In this document: one piece after another, positions 15,603-24,544 of the stretch
How the letters are laid out: the number at the start of each line of letters is the position of its first letter
Position numbering within the stretch: position 1 is the first letter of the stretch
DNA from: Cupriavidus agavae
GTDB taxonomy: Bacteria > Pseudomonadota > Gammaproteobacteria > Burkholderiales > Burkholderiaceae
NCBI RefSeq assembly: GCF_004217045.1
Contig: NZ_SGXM01000006.1
Location: 62,001 to 126,000, forward strand
DNA length: 64,000 nt
Direction of reading: 5' to 3'
Made by a program: the position numbers and the translations under genes
The notes under the pieces: generated by a model
What the model saw: only the letters and a program-made list of their open reading frames with translations
Databases searched by the model: none
Told to the model about the DNA's origin: nothing

Positions 15603-16795
15603 ATGCAGCGTCTTCAAGCCTTCAAGTTCGAGCTTCGCCCTAACGGCAAGCAGCAGCGCGACATGCGCCGCTTCGCTGGGGCGTGCCGATTCGTCTACAA
15701 CAAGGCGCTGGCGTTGCAGAAGGCCCATTACGAAGCGGGCGGCAAGTTCATTGGGTACGTGGCCATGCCCAAGCACTTGACCGAGTGGCGCAGCGGTGCA
15801 GAAACGCCGTGGCTCAAGGATGCGCCCGTTCACCCGCTGCAACACGCCCTCAAGGACATGGAGCAGGCGTACAAGAATTTCTTCGCCAAGCGTGCCGCCT
15901 TCCCGAAGTTCAAGAAGCGGGGCCAGCACGACAGCTTCCGCTACCCCGACCCCAAGCAATTCAAGCTCGAACGAGCGCATCTTCCTGCCCAAGCTGGGCT
16001 GGATGCGTCTGCGCCTGTCGCGCCCGGTCATGGGCGAATTGCGCAATGTCAGCATCAGCTTGTCGGGCAGCAAATGGTTCGTCTCCATCCAGACCGAGCG
16101 CGAGGTGGTGCAGCCGGTGCCGCAAGCGATGAGCGCGGTTGGTATCGACATAGGCATTGCCCGTTTCGCTACGATGAGCGATGGCAGCTTCCTCGCACCG
16201 CTCAACAGCTTCAAGAAACATGAGGCTTGCCTGCGCCGCTACCAACGCGCGATGAGCCGCAAGACCAAGTTCAGCAACAATTGGAAAAAGGCGAAAGCGC
16301 GTCCAGCGCATTCACACCCGCATCGGCAACGCCCGCCGCGACTACCTGCACAAAGCCACGACCACGATCAGCAAAAACCACGCGATGGTGTGTATCGAGG
16401 ACTTGCAGGTGCGGAACATGTCCAGGTCGGCGGCAGGCAGCACCGAGGCACCGGGAAGAAATGTTCGGGCCAAGTCCGGCCTGAACAAGTCCATCCTCGA
16501 TCAGGGCTGGTTCGAGTTCCGTCGCCAGTTGGACTACAAGGTGTCGTGGAGCGGTGGATGGCTGGTGGCCGTGCCATCGGCGAACACAAGCCGGACATGT
16601 CCGGTTTGTGGATGCGTGAGTGCAGAGAACCGGACCACGCAGGCAAAATTTGCCTGCGTCGAATGCGGTTACGAAGAGAACGCCGATGTCGTCGGCGCTC
16701 TCAACATTTTGGCGCGAGGACATCGCGTTGCAGCCTGTGGAGAGCCGGTGCAGTCGGGCCGCTCCGTGAAGCAGGAACCCGCCGAGGCGATCTGA
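15603..16795 (+). pseudogene. tnpB: TnpB (IS200/IS605 OrfB) RNA-guided nuclease, two frameshifts
   Basis: Three frames join into a nearly full-length TnpB. Frame one (15603 to about 15970) has FKFELRPNGKQQRDMRRFAG and RFVYNKALALQK. Frame two (to about 16300) has RIFLPKLGWMRLRLSRP and the first catalytic Asp in VGIDIG (GAC 16147-16149). Frame three has RIHTRIGNARRDYLHKATTT, the catalytic Glu in CIEDL (16397-16399), a zinc ribbon CPVC...CVEC and the last Asp in NADVVGALN (16685-16687). All three RuvC residues are intact, but two single-base indels split the gene. TnpB cleaves DNA guided by an RNA made from the element's 3' end. No TnpA accompanies it here. Confidence 0.9.
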
Positions 16796-16857
16796 GACGG
16801 GCACATCGTTTTAGACGCGGTAGGAATCCTCCGCCTTCAGGCAGGGGAGGATGTCAA
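15603..16857 (+). mobile_element. IS200/IS605-type element, tnpB-only
   Basis: The right end is clear: after the tnpB stop come TTTTAGACGCGG and a hairpin (CCTCCGCC...GGGGAGG) ending at ATGTCAA, position 16857, where a YciI gene begins abruptly on the other strand. The same right end recurs at 61995-62220. The left end was not located; the element must begin somewhere before 15603. No target duplication is expected for this family. Confidence 0.75.
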
Positions 16858-17063
16858 CGCAACAGCTCTTCGACCTCCTCCTTGTGTGCTGCTTGGACGA
16901 TCCATAGGCCTCCAACCGGCGCTGCTTCGGGATCCGATCTCAGCGATCCTGCGGCTAAAATCTTCTCTCGATAGAGTCGCAGCCAATCGATATGCGCATC
17001 GAAATGAGTCGTTCGTAGTGCCGATTGGTTTGGCTTGTCATGAAAACGAACGGCGAATAGCAT
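16854..17063 (-). pseudogene. YciI-like protein, C-terminus cut by the insertion element
   Basis: The frame reads LFAVRFHDKPNQSALRTTHF, then DAHIDWLRLYREKILAAGSL and GGLWIVQAAHKEEVEELL. This is the first two thirds of a YCII-domain protein, including the His and the G-G-L-W-I-V strand; YciI proteins are normally near 95 residues and this one stops at 69. The stop codon is made by the element's last bases (TCAA at 16854-16857 read on the minus strand), so the truncation coincides exactly with the insertion. The missing C-terminus was not found on the other side of the element, suggesting a deletion. YciI relatives are small dehydrogenase-like or hydrolase-like proteins of uncertain role. Confidence 0.75.
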
Positions 17064-17513
17064 GCCCGATGCTCACAGAATATAGTTGAGCACTAGTAAC
17101 GGAATCAGGGTCTTCGTCTGTCTATGCGCAGTCCTCTACTGTACTTGCCAGCAACATTGGCCGAAGCGTTGCGAAAGTTACGTAAAGCCGGAAGTCGCGA
17201 ACTCGGCCCCGAGAGCCTAGGCGGCGACTCGTCGAACCTGATGATTGGATGGATTGGCGCTACGGCCCCGCACGTGGTGCTGATATGCCTTGGGGTTGAG
17301 ATTATCGAGCTCAAGCCGTTGGTCAGGACCGGCGTTGTTGGATGCGCCTTTCCGAAGCGGTTCGAGTAGTGTCTTCATAGGCGAATATGCGACCTATGCT
17401 GGACACTCGGAAAGCAAGCGATGCCACAGAAACTGGCGTCCGGTTGCGAAGACCTACCACTGTCCACTGGCGCTCTGATGGATCTATTGCCAGGCAGGCG
17501 CCATAACCGTTTG
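17064..17513. other. intergenic, no supported gene
   Basis: A plus-strand frame at 17124-17369 (LYLPATLAEALRKLRKAGSR) is open for 81 codons with fair composition but no ribosome site and no known family. Nothing else seen. Confidence 0.3.
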
Positions 17514-17831
17514 CTAAGCGGCTTCTTCGGCGATAAGAAAACGCTTCGGATTCTTCCCCAGCCATGCAGGAGCGCGGCCCCGTCCCGACCAAGTGTTCCC
17601 AGTCTTAGGATCTCTGTATTTAGGCGGCAGTGGAGCCTTCGCGACGCCGTTTGAAGCTTTCGCCGGACGGCCGCGACCACGCTTCTTGGCAATGTCGTCG
17701 ACTGTCAGTCCGTAGTCGGCCATCAGCTCCTGGATTCTCGAGATCACACCGGCAACTTCTTCAGCACGAACTTCATGCAACTTTGCTTCTAAGGCCGCCT
17801 TTTCCGCCATCAGTTGTTTATACGTTGCCAT
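17514..17831 (-). CDS. H-NS family nucleoid-associated protein
   Basis: The 105-residue protein has the two parts of beta-proteobacterial H-NS relatives: an N-terminal helical dimerisation region (ATYKQLMAEKAALEAKLHEV, then RAEEVAGVISRIQELMADYG) and a C-terminal DNA-binding region YRDPKTGNTWSGRGRAPAWL, with an AT-hook-like basic stretch KKRGRGRPAK before it. Such proteins bind AT-rich DNA and silence horizontally acquired genes. A second, more diverged H-NS-like gene lies 97 bases upstream on the same strand, and the window's accessory content gives it plenty of targets. Start and ribosome site (GAGGTAACTCC) are clear. Confidence 0.93.
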   Translation of the reverse strand: MATYKQLMAEKAALEAKLHEVRAEEVAGVISRIQELMADYGLTVDDIAKKRGRGRPAKASNGVAKAPLPPKYRDPKTGNTWSGRGRAPAWLGKNPKRFLIAEEAA

Positions 17832-17928
17832 TTGGAGTTACCTCGGTGATGGATGAATCATTCAATGCTATATCAAATCGCCTAGGCAGGCGAACCGGTA
17901 TTCTTAAGAACTTGGCTGGGCGAGCGTC

Positions 17929-18249
17929 CTAGTCAACCTTGAAATGGTCTACCGTTTGGCCCTTGTGCGTTGCGCGCTGCAGCCATTCTGGCATTTCTCC
18001 CATCCCGTCCCATGTATGACCGGCGGCATCCTTGTATTTCACCTTCGCGTTGGTACGTTGCGAAAACCGATGCGCCTCAAAACACCCCGTCTCGAGGAGT
18101 TGGGCGAAAGTTATTCCGTTGCGGGCCATTGTGGTCCTAATCCACAGGATCGCGTCTGCCTTAGCTCGCCCAAATACCAGTTCTTGTGACGAAGACAGCG
18201 GATCCTTGAGCAGCGCCTGCGGCGCGCCAATTGATTTCGCGGAGTGCAT
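17929..18249 (-). CDS. H-NS-like DNA-binding protein, diverged
   Basis: The C-terminal part KYKDAAGHTWDGMGEMPEWL keeps the H-NS family's G-x-TW-x-G-x-G-x-x-P-x-WL pattern, but two basic residues that contact the minor groove in the usual R-G-R/Q-G-R loop are replaced (DGMGEM). The N-terminal part (AILWIRTTMARNGITFAQLL) is unlike the usual coiled-coil dimerisation helix and contains GITFAQL, similar to the 'G-L-T-x-x-D-L' segment. The 106-residue protein may bind DNA weakly or act as a modulator of the neighbouring H-NS. A third small gene of another family (18313-18561) lies just upstream on the same strand. Confidence 0.8.
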   Translation of the reverse strand: MHSAKSIGAPQALLKDPLSSSQELVFGRAKADAILWIRTTMARNGITFAQLLETGCFEAHRFSQRTNAKVKYKDAAGHTWDGMGEMPEWLQRATHKGQTVDHFKVD

Positions 18250-18312
18250 GGTTGCTTTGGTGATGACGTGACCGCGGTCACAAAGTGAGAGGTCAGGAGA
18301 CCGTGCGCGAGC

Positions 18313-18561
18313 CTAGCGGATCGTCGGCGGAGACGAAGAAGTCGTGACTTCTTTGCAGTCGAAGTGTGCTGCAGCATATGTCGCGTTACAAGCCCACACC
18401 TCTTCACCATCCCGTACGAAGCTCACCCAGTGGCCGTCGCTAATACATTCCGCTCCCGGATAGACTTCATCATGCCCGTTTGGCCCGTCCAGCGGAAAGG
18501 GGTCATGGGGGATGGCCCAATAGCGCCCGGGAGGGAGGGCTGCAACCTGTTTCCTGCTCAT
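18313..18561 (-). CDS. WVSFVRDG-type small protein, third relative of cassette gene 3
   Basis: The 82-residue product has ALPPGRYWAIPHD at the N-terminus, then VYPGAECISDGHWVSFVRDG and EEVWACNATYAAAHFDC. Aligned with cassette gene 3 (3161-3376 and 37846-38061) it shares V-Y/F-P, DG-x-W-x-x-F-x-RDG-x-x-VW-x-CN-x-x-YAA-x-HF and the GRY near the N-terminus. A 10-residue insertion separates the two halves. It thus belongs to the same unknown family but stands next to H-NS genes instead of in a cassette. There is no signal peptide; the function is unknown. Confidence 0.65.
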   Translation of the reverse strand: MSRKQVAALPPGRYWAIPHDPFPLDGPNGHDEVYPGAECISDGHWVSFVRDGEEVWACNATYAAAHFDCKEVTTSSSPPTIR

Positions 18562-19199
18562 AAACCTCTGATTCGTTTGTTGCGCGACTTTCGCGTCTTC
18601 GATCTCTACTCTACCAGTTCATACCGTAACACCAGAGCGGTCAATCACGAGCGGCTTGTGAGCGGCTACGCACCTTCCGTTCGCAATTCACCGCTGGAGA
18701 TTTTTTTGGTCCGCTCTTCGTGTAACCGCTCGGTCGGCGGCGGTCGCTAGCCTTGCCTGGTTCGTCAGCCCAACAGTGTGGCTCGGGGCGAAACTCCCGT
18801 AAGCGGACGATGAACTGATGCCAGCCATGTCGCCCTCCGATGCAGTGCAAGCCGGAGATCCGTTGGTTACCACCTGTCATTCCTTATGACCCTCGCTTCA
18901 TCTGAGCGTTCCAGCGGCGGCCTCATATCGTGGCGAGGCGTCGAACATTGCGGCTCGGCCGTAGCACGATGTCCTGGCCGATTCCTGGTAGGAGGTTGGC
19001 GCGAGGTGCATGGTCGAGGAAGACTCAAGCGGCCCGGCGCCTTATAGCCGGGCCTAAGGCGCCATGGAGATCACGGCCAATACTTTCAATAACGGCCGCC
19101 AACGTACTTGGCAACTCTCCCCACGATACACATCCGTAACGGGCCGACTCGGCTCGAGCGGTGGTGGCCGCGTCGGATCGCCATTGATTCAAATGTTGT
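18562..19199. other. long stretch without a supported gene
   Basis: About 640 bases. A minus-strand frame near 18641-18880 (GGNQRISGLHCIGGRHGWHQ) is open but has no start or family. No repeat or RNA recognised. Confidence 0.35.
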
Positions 19200-19583
19200 C
19201 TATTGGAGCGGAGGTACGGCACCTAGCTTCTCGGCCAACATCCGTTCATACACGCCGAAGTGCAGATCCACCTCCGACTGGTCAACCACGGTCACGTCGA
19301 TGTCCATCCTGTTTTGCGGTAGCCCGAACAGTATGGCAAGCGCCGGTCCCAGATGGTATGCAGCTTCCTTGTCTCTTGAGAACGTCGTACCGATTTTGAT
19401 CAGATAGCTCTCTTCCCGTTGCGCGACAATCTCAACTAACCGTGCATGCGCGCTGAGATTGCACTCGATCCCAATTCTCGCAACTTCGGCCAGTTGGCGG
19501 AGACGCTCTGTCGGGAACCCTCGCTCGCAACGTAGTCGAGTTCTATGTCTGCCCAAGGTCAGCCATTCAGCTTGAAATTCCAT
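19200..19583 (-). CDS. hypothetical protein downstream of the Hsp20 pair
   Basis: The 127-residue protein starts at EFQAEWLTLGRHRTRLRCER (ATG at 19583), only 59 bases after the second Hsp20 gene, so it is probably the third gene of that operon. It contains a long mixed helix/sheet body (HARLVEIVAQREESYLIKIG) and an acidic segment NRMDIDVTVVDQSEVDLHFG. It is soluble, with no signal peptide. The family is not recognised; by position it could be a heat-stress protein. Confidence 0.55.
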   Translation of the reverse strand: MEFQAEWLTLGRHRTRLRCERGFPTERLRQLAEVARIGIECNLSAHARLVEIVAQREESYLIKIGTTFSRDKEAAYHLGPALAILFGLPQNRMDIDVTVVDQSEVDLHFGVYERMLAEKLGAVPPLQ

Positions 19584-19641
19584 GATGTCTTGCCTCAATG
19601 AAGCCGGCGAGCCCTGGTTGGGCCCGTCGGCATATCGATAC

Positions 19642-20058
19642 TTAACCCGAGGTGACTGTGATCCGGCGGGGCTTTGCTTCTTCCCGGCGCGGAATGGACA
19701 GACGCAGTACACCGTTCTCAAGGCTCGCCGTGATTTTGCTTGTATCGAGATCCAGGCTTACCAAGAAGGTCCGCGCGAAACGCGGCTGTTGCACTTCCAT
19801 ATGCTGGACGCGGATTGTGGGGGGGACGTCAATCGTCACTTCGCCTTCTATTGAAAGATGGCCATCGTGGATCTTCACATCGAGAGTGTCTCTCGAGACG
19901 CCAGGCAAATCGGCGTACACCGTAATGCCTGAGTTGTCCTCGACGATATCGACCGGAGGGATCACGGTCCGCTGACGGGGCGCTGAACTGTCGCGTCCAA
20001 GTGGGCCTGAAGGACTCTGCCTTTTGGTCGCGACCTGAGTATGTTGTATTTCACTCAT
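19642..20058 (-). CDS. Hsp20 small heat-shock protein (second of pair)
   Basis: The 138-residue protein has a disordered N-terminus and an alpha-crystallin domain from about residue 35: VDIVEDNSGITVYADLPGVS, then VKIHDGHLSIEGEV and ARTFLVSLDLDTSKITASLE ending NGVLRLSIPRRE. The A-x-x-x-N-G-V-L motif that marks the family is present. GGAGACCATC before the ATG at 20058 is a good ribosome site. The protein keeps unfolding proteins soluble until DnaK/ClpB can refold them. It lies 22 bases after the first Hsp20 gene, and paired Hsp20s often form mixed oligomers. Confidence 0.94.
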   Translation of the reverse strand: MSEIQHTQVATKRQSPSGPLGRDSSAPRQRTVIPPVDIVEDNSGITVYADLPGVSRDTLDVKIHDGHLSIEGEVTIDVPPTIRVQHMEVQQPRFARTFLVSLDLDTSKITASLENGVLRLSIPRREEAKPRRITVTSG

Positions 20059-20080
20059 GATGGTCTCCAGTGAGGATGTA

Positions 20081-20536
20081 TCACTGCACAGCAATGGCCT
20101 TAGGCCGCGAGGCCTCTCGTTTGCCAATGATGATTGCAAGGCATCCATTGCTGTAGCGCGCCTTGACGTTGTCGGCGTCGGCGTTGGACGGTAGTTCGAT
20201 GACGCGTCTGAACTTGCCGGCGAAACGCTCCTGCGCATAAACACGCGTCGGTTCGTCGCTTTGACTCACCCCAGCGGCTCCGTGCATTGGCTGTCGTTCG
20301 CCCGCGATGGTCAGCATTCCCTTGTCGATCGACACGTCGAACGCATCCGAGTCGAGGCCGGGCGCAAAAACGACGATCTCAATGGAGTCGTCTGTGGCGC
20401 CGACATTCAGTAGCGGGAACGTGCCTGCGCGTGCGGCGCGAAGGCTCGAAGGCAGGCCACCTGTCAGACTCGACAGCTGCCGCTGCATTCGGTCGAACTC
20501 ACTGAAAAGATCAGTTCCGAAGAAGAAGTCGCTCAT
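20081..20536 (-). CDS. Hsp20 small heat-shock protein (first of pair)
   Basis: The 151-residue protein reads SDFFFGTDLFSEFDRMQRQL, then an alpha-crystallin domain with FPLLNVGATDDSIEIVVFAP, GLDSDAFDVSIDKGMLTIAG and a final strand KARYSNGCLAIIIGKREA. The N-terminal F-x-x-D-R-M-x-R-Q-L is typical of the Hsp18/Hsp20 group in proteobacteria. It heads the operon with a second Hsp20 (19642-20058) and an unknown gene (19200-19583). The ATG at 20536 has GGAGGGTAATC upstream. Heat-shock (sigma-32) control is likely from the family, but no convincing -35/-10 pair was identified. Confidence 0.94.
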   Translation of the reverse strand: MSDFFFGTDLFSEFDRMQRQLSSLTGGLPSSLRAARAGTFPLLNVGATDDSIEIVVFAPGLDSDAFDVSIDKGMLTIAGERQPMHGAAGVSQSDEPTRVYAQERFAGKFRRVIELPSNADADNVKARYSNGCLAIIIGKREASRPKAIAVQ

Positions 20537-21284
20537 GATTACCCTCCATAAGATCGGACGACGAGGGCGAACCGGCTGCGCGCGAAGTTCGCCCGTCGCT
20601 GAGCCGACGAACAAAACGAGACACGGATCACACGGTTAAACGGTGCGATCGCCTGAGCAAGGCCAAATTAGGAACTGGAGAGCAAAATTTCAAGAGAAGT
20701 TTGAGTGGTATTACGACTACACAAAAGTGCTTTATGAGGCATTCAACCTTGCCCGAGCGCTGGTGTGCATAGCGCCTGTGCGACGTCTGTATATTCATAC
20801 AGGTACCGTCATTGCGAATGGGCCGGGTGCGTGGCCAGGGTAGGGATTAGGCGTTGGGCTATTCCGGCGCGCCGGTTATCTGCGCGGCTAACGCCTTTTG
20901 GTATGACATAGCCTCGGGCTGCCATCGGACCTTGATGACTTTCCATCAGAGTCTTACGCCTGCCGAATGCCACTTCTTTTCATGGCGGTGGTGACTTCTA
21001 GCGGCGCCAGAAGAAGTAGGGCAGTGGTGCGCAACTATCTGAGCACGTACGTCGCGCCAGGATTCCAGATAACTATGCCGCCACCCGTCGATGTAAAGAT
21101 ATGGGGCCCCGCTGGCCCCCGGCTCCCTTGTCGACTTCGCGGGACGGATAATATGCGCGACTTGGATGATCGACCGTCCGAGATCTCGATGTCGGCCGAA
21201 CGCTGAGTACGCTATGTTGAGCGTGTACTCCGGAGTTTCAAAGCTACGGCACTACACGCTGTTAGCCACCTAGGAAGTTGCGGA
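20537..21284. other. long intergenic stretch
   Basis: Holds the promoter region of the Hsp20 operon (minus strand). A plus-strand frame at 20643-20843 (RNWRAKFQEKFEWYYDYTKV) and another at 20967-21206 are open but have no recognised family and were not called. Confidence 0.35.
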
Positions 21285-22214
21285 ATGGACAAGTTGCTCG
21301 CCCTGAAGATGTTCGTCGAGACTTGGATGCGAAAGGATTCTCTGCGGCTGCGCGGCGCATGAACCTTGCGACTTCTTCCGTCACACGAGCGCTCGACGGA
21401 TTGGAGAGTTCGCTGGGCTCTGCGCTACTGAATCGCTCCACCCGTCAGGTCACCGTCACTGAGGCCGGAGCAAGCTACTATCAGCAGGCAAGGCAGATAC
21501 TCGAAGCGGTCGAAGAAGCGGACGCATCGATTGCCGATCACGGGGAAGTGCCTGTCGGTCAGCTGCGGGTTTCGCTCCCGGTCGCATTTGGTCGGTGCTG
21601 TGTTTCTCCCTTCCTCGGTGTCTGGATGGCTCGGCATCCTCAACTCGAACTCGAGGTTCAACTCACTGACGAGATCGTTGATCTCATCGACGCGCGTGTT
21701 GACGTCTCGCTCCGGCTGGGCGGCGCTGCGATCTATGACGACGTCATCGCTAAAGAAGTGGGACACTTCCGCCGACTCGTCGTGGCGAGTCCGGAGTATG
21801 TTGACCAGCATGGCGCAGTGGAGGAACCCACTGACTTAATGAATCATCGATGCTTACGATTCAGTTTCAGTTTCGGCTCGCGCGATCAAGTTTGGACCTT
21901 CCACCAGGATGGGGGCAAGGTTGTAGTGCCGGTCAGCGGCAGTCTTCGCAGCAATAATATCGATGTACTAAGAGATGCCGCGATAGCGGGATTGGGTGTT
22001 GGGCTGCTACCGACTGGCTCGTCCAGGACGATATCGCCGCCGGGAGGTTGAAACTGCTGTTCGGGTCTTGGGACGTCACCCCAACCAGTCTTGTTCGAAG
22101 ATCACGGCGTTCTATCTTCCGAATCATCGGGGATCTCGACGTGCAGCTGCATTCCTTGAATTTCTAACATCTCTGCCAGGCCCAACTGGGCAGCGAACGC
22201 TCCGCTCAGAATAA
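21285..22214 (+). pseudogene. LysR-family regulator, several frameshifts
   Basis: Starting at ATG 21285 the first 13 codons read DKLLALKMFVET. A one-base loss near 21322 shifts the frame into KGFSAAARRMNLATSSVTRA and LDGLESSLGSALLNRSTRQV (the helix-turn-helix), then a normal effector domain (GQLRVSLPVAFGRCCVSPFL, GLGVGLLP). After about 22010 the frame changes again (WLVQDDIAAGRLKLLFGSWD) and again to AFYLPNHRGSRRAAAFLEFL. The whole protein is recognisable end to end, which means the gene decayed recently or the indels are sequencing errors. It lies just upstream of an MFS transporter in the same direction and may have controlled it. Confidence 0.85.
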
Positions 22215-22322
22215 GTACTCACCCTTTTGCATGGGGCGCAACGCTGCGTTGCGCAGCATTGCGATTCTCGCTAACGCGAGCGACGACTAACCTTCGGAGC
22301 ATCCCTTTCAGGAACCGAAGCC

Positions 22323-23525
22323 ATGTCTACGCAGTCCTCCCCCGCGCTCCCCGGCAGCACGACAGCGTCACCGATGTCGCCAACGCTTGTTGCATTGTTC
22401 TCGCTGTGCGCGGGCGTTTTGGTGGCGAATCTTTACTATGCCCAGCCGATCATCGAATTGATTGCCCCGGCGATTGGGCTCTCCATCGACCACGCCGGCC
22501 TGATTGTTTCGCTGACGCAAATCGGCTATGCGGTGGGTTTGTTCTTCCTCGTACCGTTGGCTGATCTCCTGGAGAACCGTCGCCTACTCATCATCAGTGG
22601 TGTGGCCGCCGCAGCGAGCCTGGCGGGTGCGGCAGCCTCCTCACAGCCGAGCATCTTTCTGCTCGCTTCGCTATTGCTCGGACTGAGCTCGGTGAGCGTA
22701 CAAATATTGATTCCGCTTGCCGCTCATCTCGCGCCCGAGGCATTGCGCGGGCGTACCGTCGGTACGATCATGGGCGGCTTGCTGTCTGGCATTTTGCTGT
22801 CTCGCCCCATTTCGAGCATGGCATCTCAATGGCTAGGATGGCGCGCTGTATTTGTGATCGCTGCCGCGATGACTTTGCTGACGGTGGCAACTATTGCGAT
22901 GACCCTTCCACGCCGAACGCCCCAGCATCGTGCCAGCTATGGCAGCTTGCTGGCGTCGTTGTGGCACCTGCTTGCCCGACATGCACTGCTGCGTCAACGG
23001 GCACTCTTCCAAGGGCTAATGTTCGCCGCGTTCAGTTTGTTTTGGACTGCTGTGTCGTTGGAGCTTGCCGGCAAACATGGCCTTTCGCAATCTCAGATTG
23101 GCTTGTTCGCTCTGGTCGGCGCGTTGGGTGCGGTAGCAGCGCCCGTGGCGGGAAGATTGGCGGATGCAGGCCACACTCGCGTTGCGTCCTTTGGGGCGAT
23201 GGTTGTGGCGGCATTGAGTTTTCTTCCAGGCTTGATGAGCGGGGATGTCGCCGTTATCGGCTTGGCGCTTACCGGCGTTTTGTTGGACTTTGCGGTGCAG
23301 ATGAACATGGTCCTTGGACAACGAGCTATCTACGCTCTGGACGCTGCCAGCCGTGGACGACTGAATGCGCTTTACATGACGGCGATATTCGTTGGCGGCG
23401 CGGCTGGCTCCGCTCTAGCCAGCTCGCTTTACACCGCCTTCGGTTGGCATGGTGTCGTTCTGGCGGGGGGCAGCATGGCATTGCTATCGCTTGCGTCGTT
23501 CGCTGTGACTTCACGTAATGGATGA
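22323..23525 (+). CDS. MFS transporter, probable drug or sugar efflux
   Basis: The 400-residue protein has twelve hydrophobic segments. The MFS signature between helices 2 and 3 reads FLVPLADLLENRRLLIISGV, and helix 1 holds the LVANLYYAQPIIELIAPAIG motif that marks the YgaY/YnfM-like exporter branch. A conserved Arg lies in EALRGRTVGTIMGGLLSGIL at helix 4-5. It sits in the inner membrane and is probably a proton-driven exporter; the substrate is unknown. Upstream is a broken LysR gene in the same direction, 108 bases away, so transcription control may have been lost. Confidence 0.92.
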   Translation: MSTQSSPALPGSTTASPMSPTLVALFSLCAGVLVANLYYAQPIIELIAPAIGLSIDHAGLIVSLTQIGYAVGLFFLVPLADLLENRRLLIISGVAAAASLAGAAASSQPSIFLLASLLLGLSSVSVQILIPLAAHLAPEALRGRTVGTIMGGLLSGILLSRPISSMASQWLGWRAVFVIAAAMTLLTVATIAMTLPRRTPQHRASYGSLLASLWHLLARHALLRQRALFQGLMFAAFSLFWTAVSLELAGKHGLSQSQIGLFALVGALGAVAAPVAGRLADAGHTRVASFGAMVVAALSFLPGLMSGDVAVIGLALTGVLLDFAVQMNMVLGQRAIYALDAASRGRLNALYMTAIFVGGAAGSALASSLYTAFGWHGVVLAGGSMALLSLASFAVTSRNG

Positions 23526-23686
23526 GATGTAGAAGTGGGGGCATCCTTGCTGCTCCTGAGCGGCCCGGCTCCAACCAGCTGGCGTGATTAGATCCGAGAC
23601 TAAATGGGTCGCGCTCAAGACGAAGCGGGACTGCGAGAAGCCAGCCCATCTCACTACCTCGGAGCGTTGGCACTCTTTAGCTTCCG

Positions 23687-23878
23687 CTAATCCCATTCGT
23701 GCTCGGAAACAAGTTCTGCCGAGACAACCCCTTCCACACTCATCTGGTACAGCTTTCTGTAGCACAGTGGGCAGGGGGCCCAGTCGCGAGGCTGGTCACT
23801 GCCCACCTCAAAATGTAGCTCACGGATCCGGACCGGCGCCCCGCATTTGCAAACTAGAATTTGGGTATGGTCGTCCAT
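23687..23878 (-). CDS. small zinc-ribbon protein
   Basis: The 63-residue product reads DDHTQILVCKCGAPVRIREL, then SDQPRDWAPCPLCYRKLYQM, with C-x-C near the start and C-x2-C at the middle as a likely zinc site. An acidic tail follows. The ATG at 23878 is preferred over that at 23944, which would add a cysteine-poor extension. It has no neighbours on the same strand. The family is not recognised; ribbon proteins of this size often bind nucleic acid. Confidence 0.5.
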   Translation of the reverse strand: MDDHTQILVCKCGAPVRIRELHFEVGSDQPRDWAPCPLCYRKLYQMSVEGVVSAELVSEHEWD

Positions 23879-24373
23879 CGTACCTCCCGATTGGGCCTGT
23901 CTTGCAGCATGCGAGGAAAGGCATAGCCATGGATTTGTGGCCACTTCTCACCTGCGCACCTCTTGTGGCATGGAGGTGAGGGGTCGAGCATACTTGCTGG
24001 ATTTGTGATTGGGTGCAGTATCGGACCAAGTCGATTCTCCTTAGCGACCACGAATGGAAGCGGTGGTAGAGGTCTGAGCTCCGCCGGATCCTGTCCGTGC
24101 TAGGAGCGTTCGCATGTGTCGTGGGAGATCCCGGGTGCGACAAACCGTTGTGGGGAATCTGAGGTAGGGAGGAGGGTGGCGCAGAGCGGTGTTTAGTATG
24201 TCCAGGACGCGGCGTGCAGCAACGAACGTCATGCCCCGGGCAATCCCGGACTTCCCGCCGGGGGCGTCAAAGAGATCTGTTTCGGTAACGACTGGAGACT
24301 GTACTGCTGGAGTGAAGCTGCGGACGAGTGGATCGAGCAACGCCGTTTTCCCAAAAAGGCGGCGTTATAAATA
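23879..24373. other. intergenic, nothing recognised
   Basis: About 500 bases without a convincing frame on either strand. Confidence 0.4.
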
Positions 24374-24544
24374 GTGTTTGTTATCGGTATAGAAGCGTTA
24401 TATGAAGCGAAACTTCGCTCGCTGACACACCTAAAGTTGTGTCTCGTAAACCGCGGCGGGCAAGTAGGCAAAGACTTTCTCTCTGCCGGAATAGGTGCCG
24501 ACACTATCGGCATCGGTATTCCTGCGTCGAGCATATTGCCTTAA
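24374..24544 (+). CDS. possible 56-residue hypothetical protein
   Basis: From a GTG at 24374 the frame reads FVIGIEALYEAKLRSLTHLK, then LCLVNRGGQVGKDFLSAGIG and ADTIGIGIPASSILP. Composition is natural and the Gly-rich C-terminal half is unusual for a chance frame, but there is no strong ribosome site and no known family. It could be the start of a longer broken gene. Confidence 0.3.
   Translation: MFVIGIEALYEAKLRSLTHLKLCLVNRGGQVGKDFLSAGIGADTIGIGIPASSILP

Noticed and set aside
15796-16974. A 392-codon frame across the TnpB element
   Set aside because: Only its central 110 codons are TnpB; both ends are other frames of the same element.
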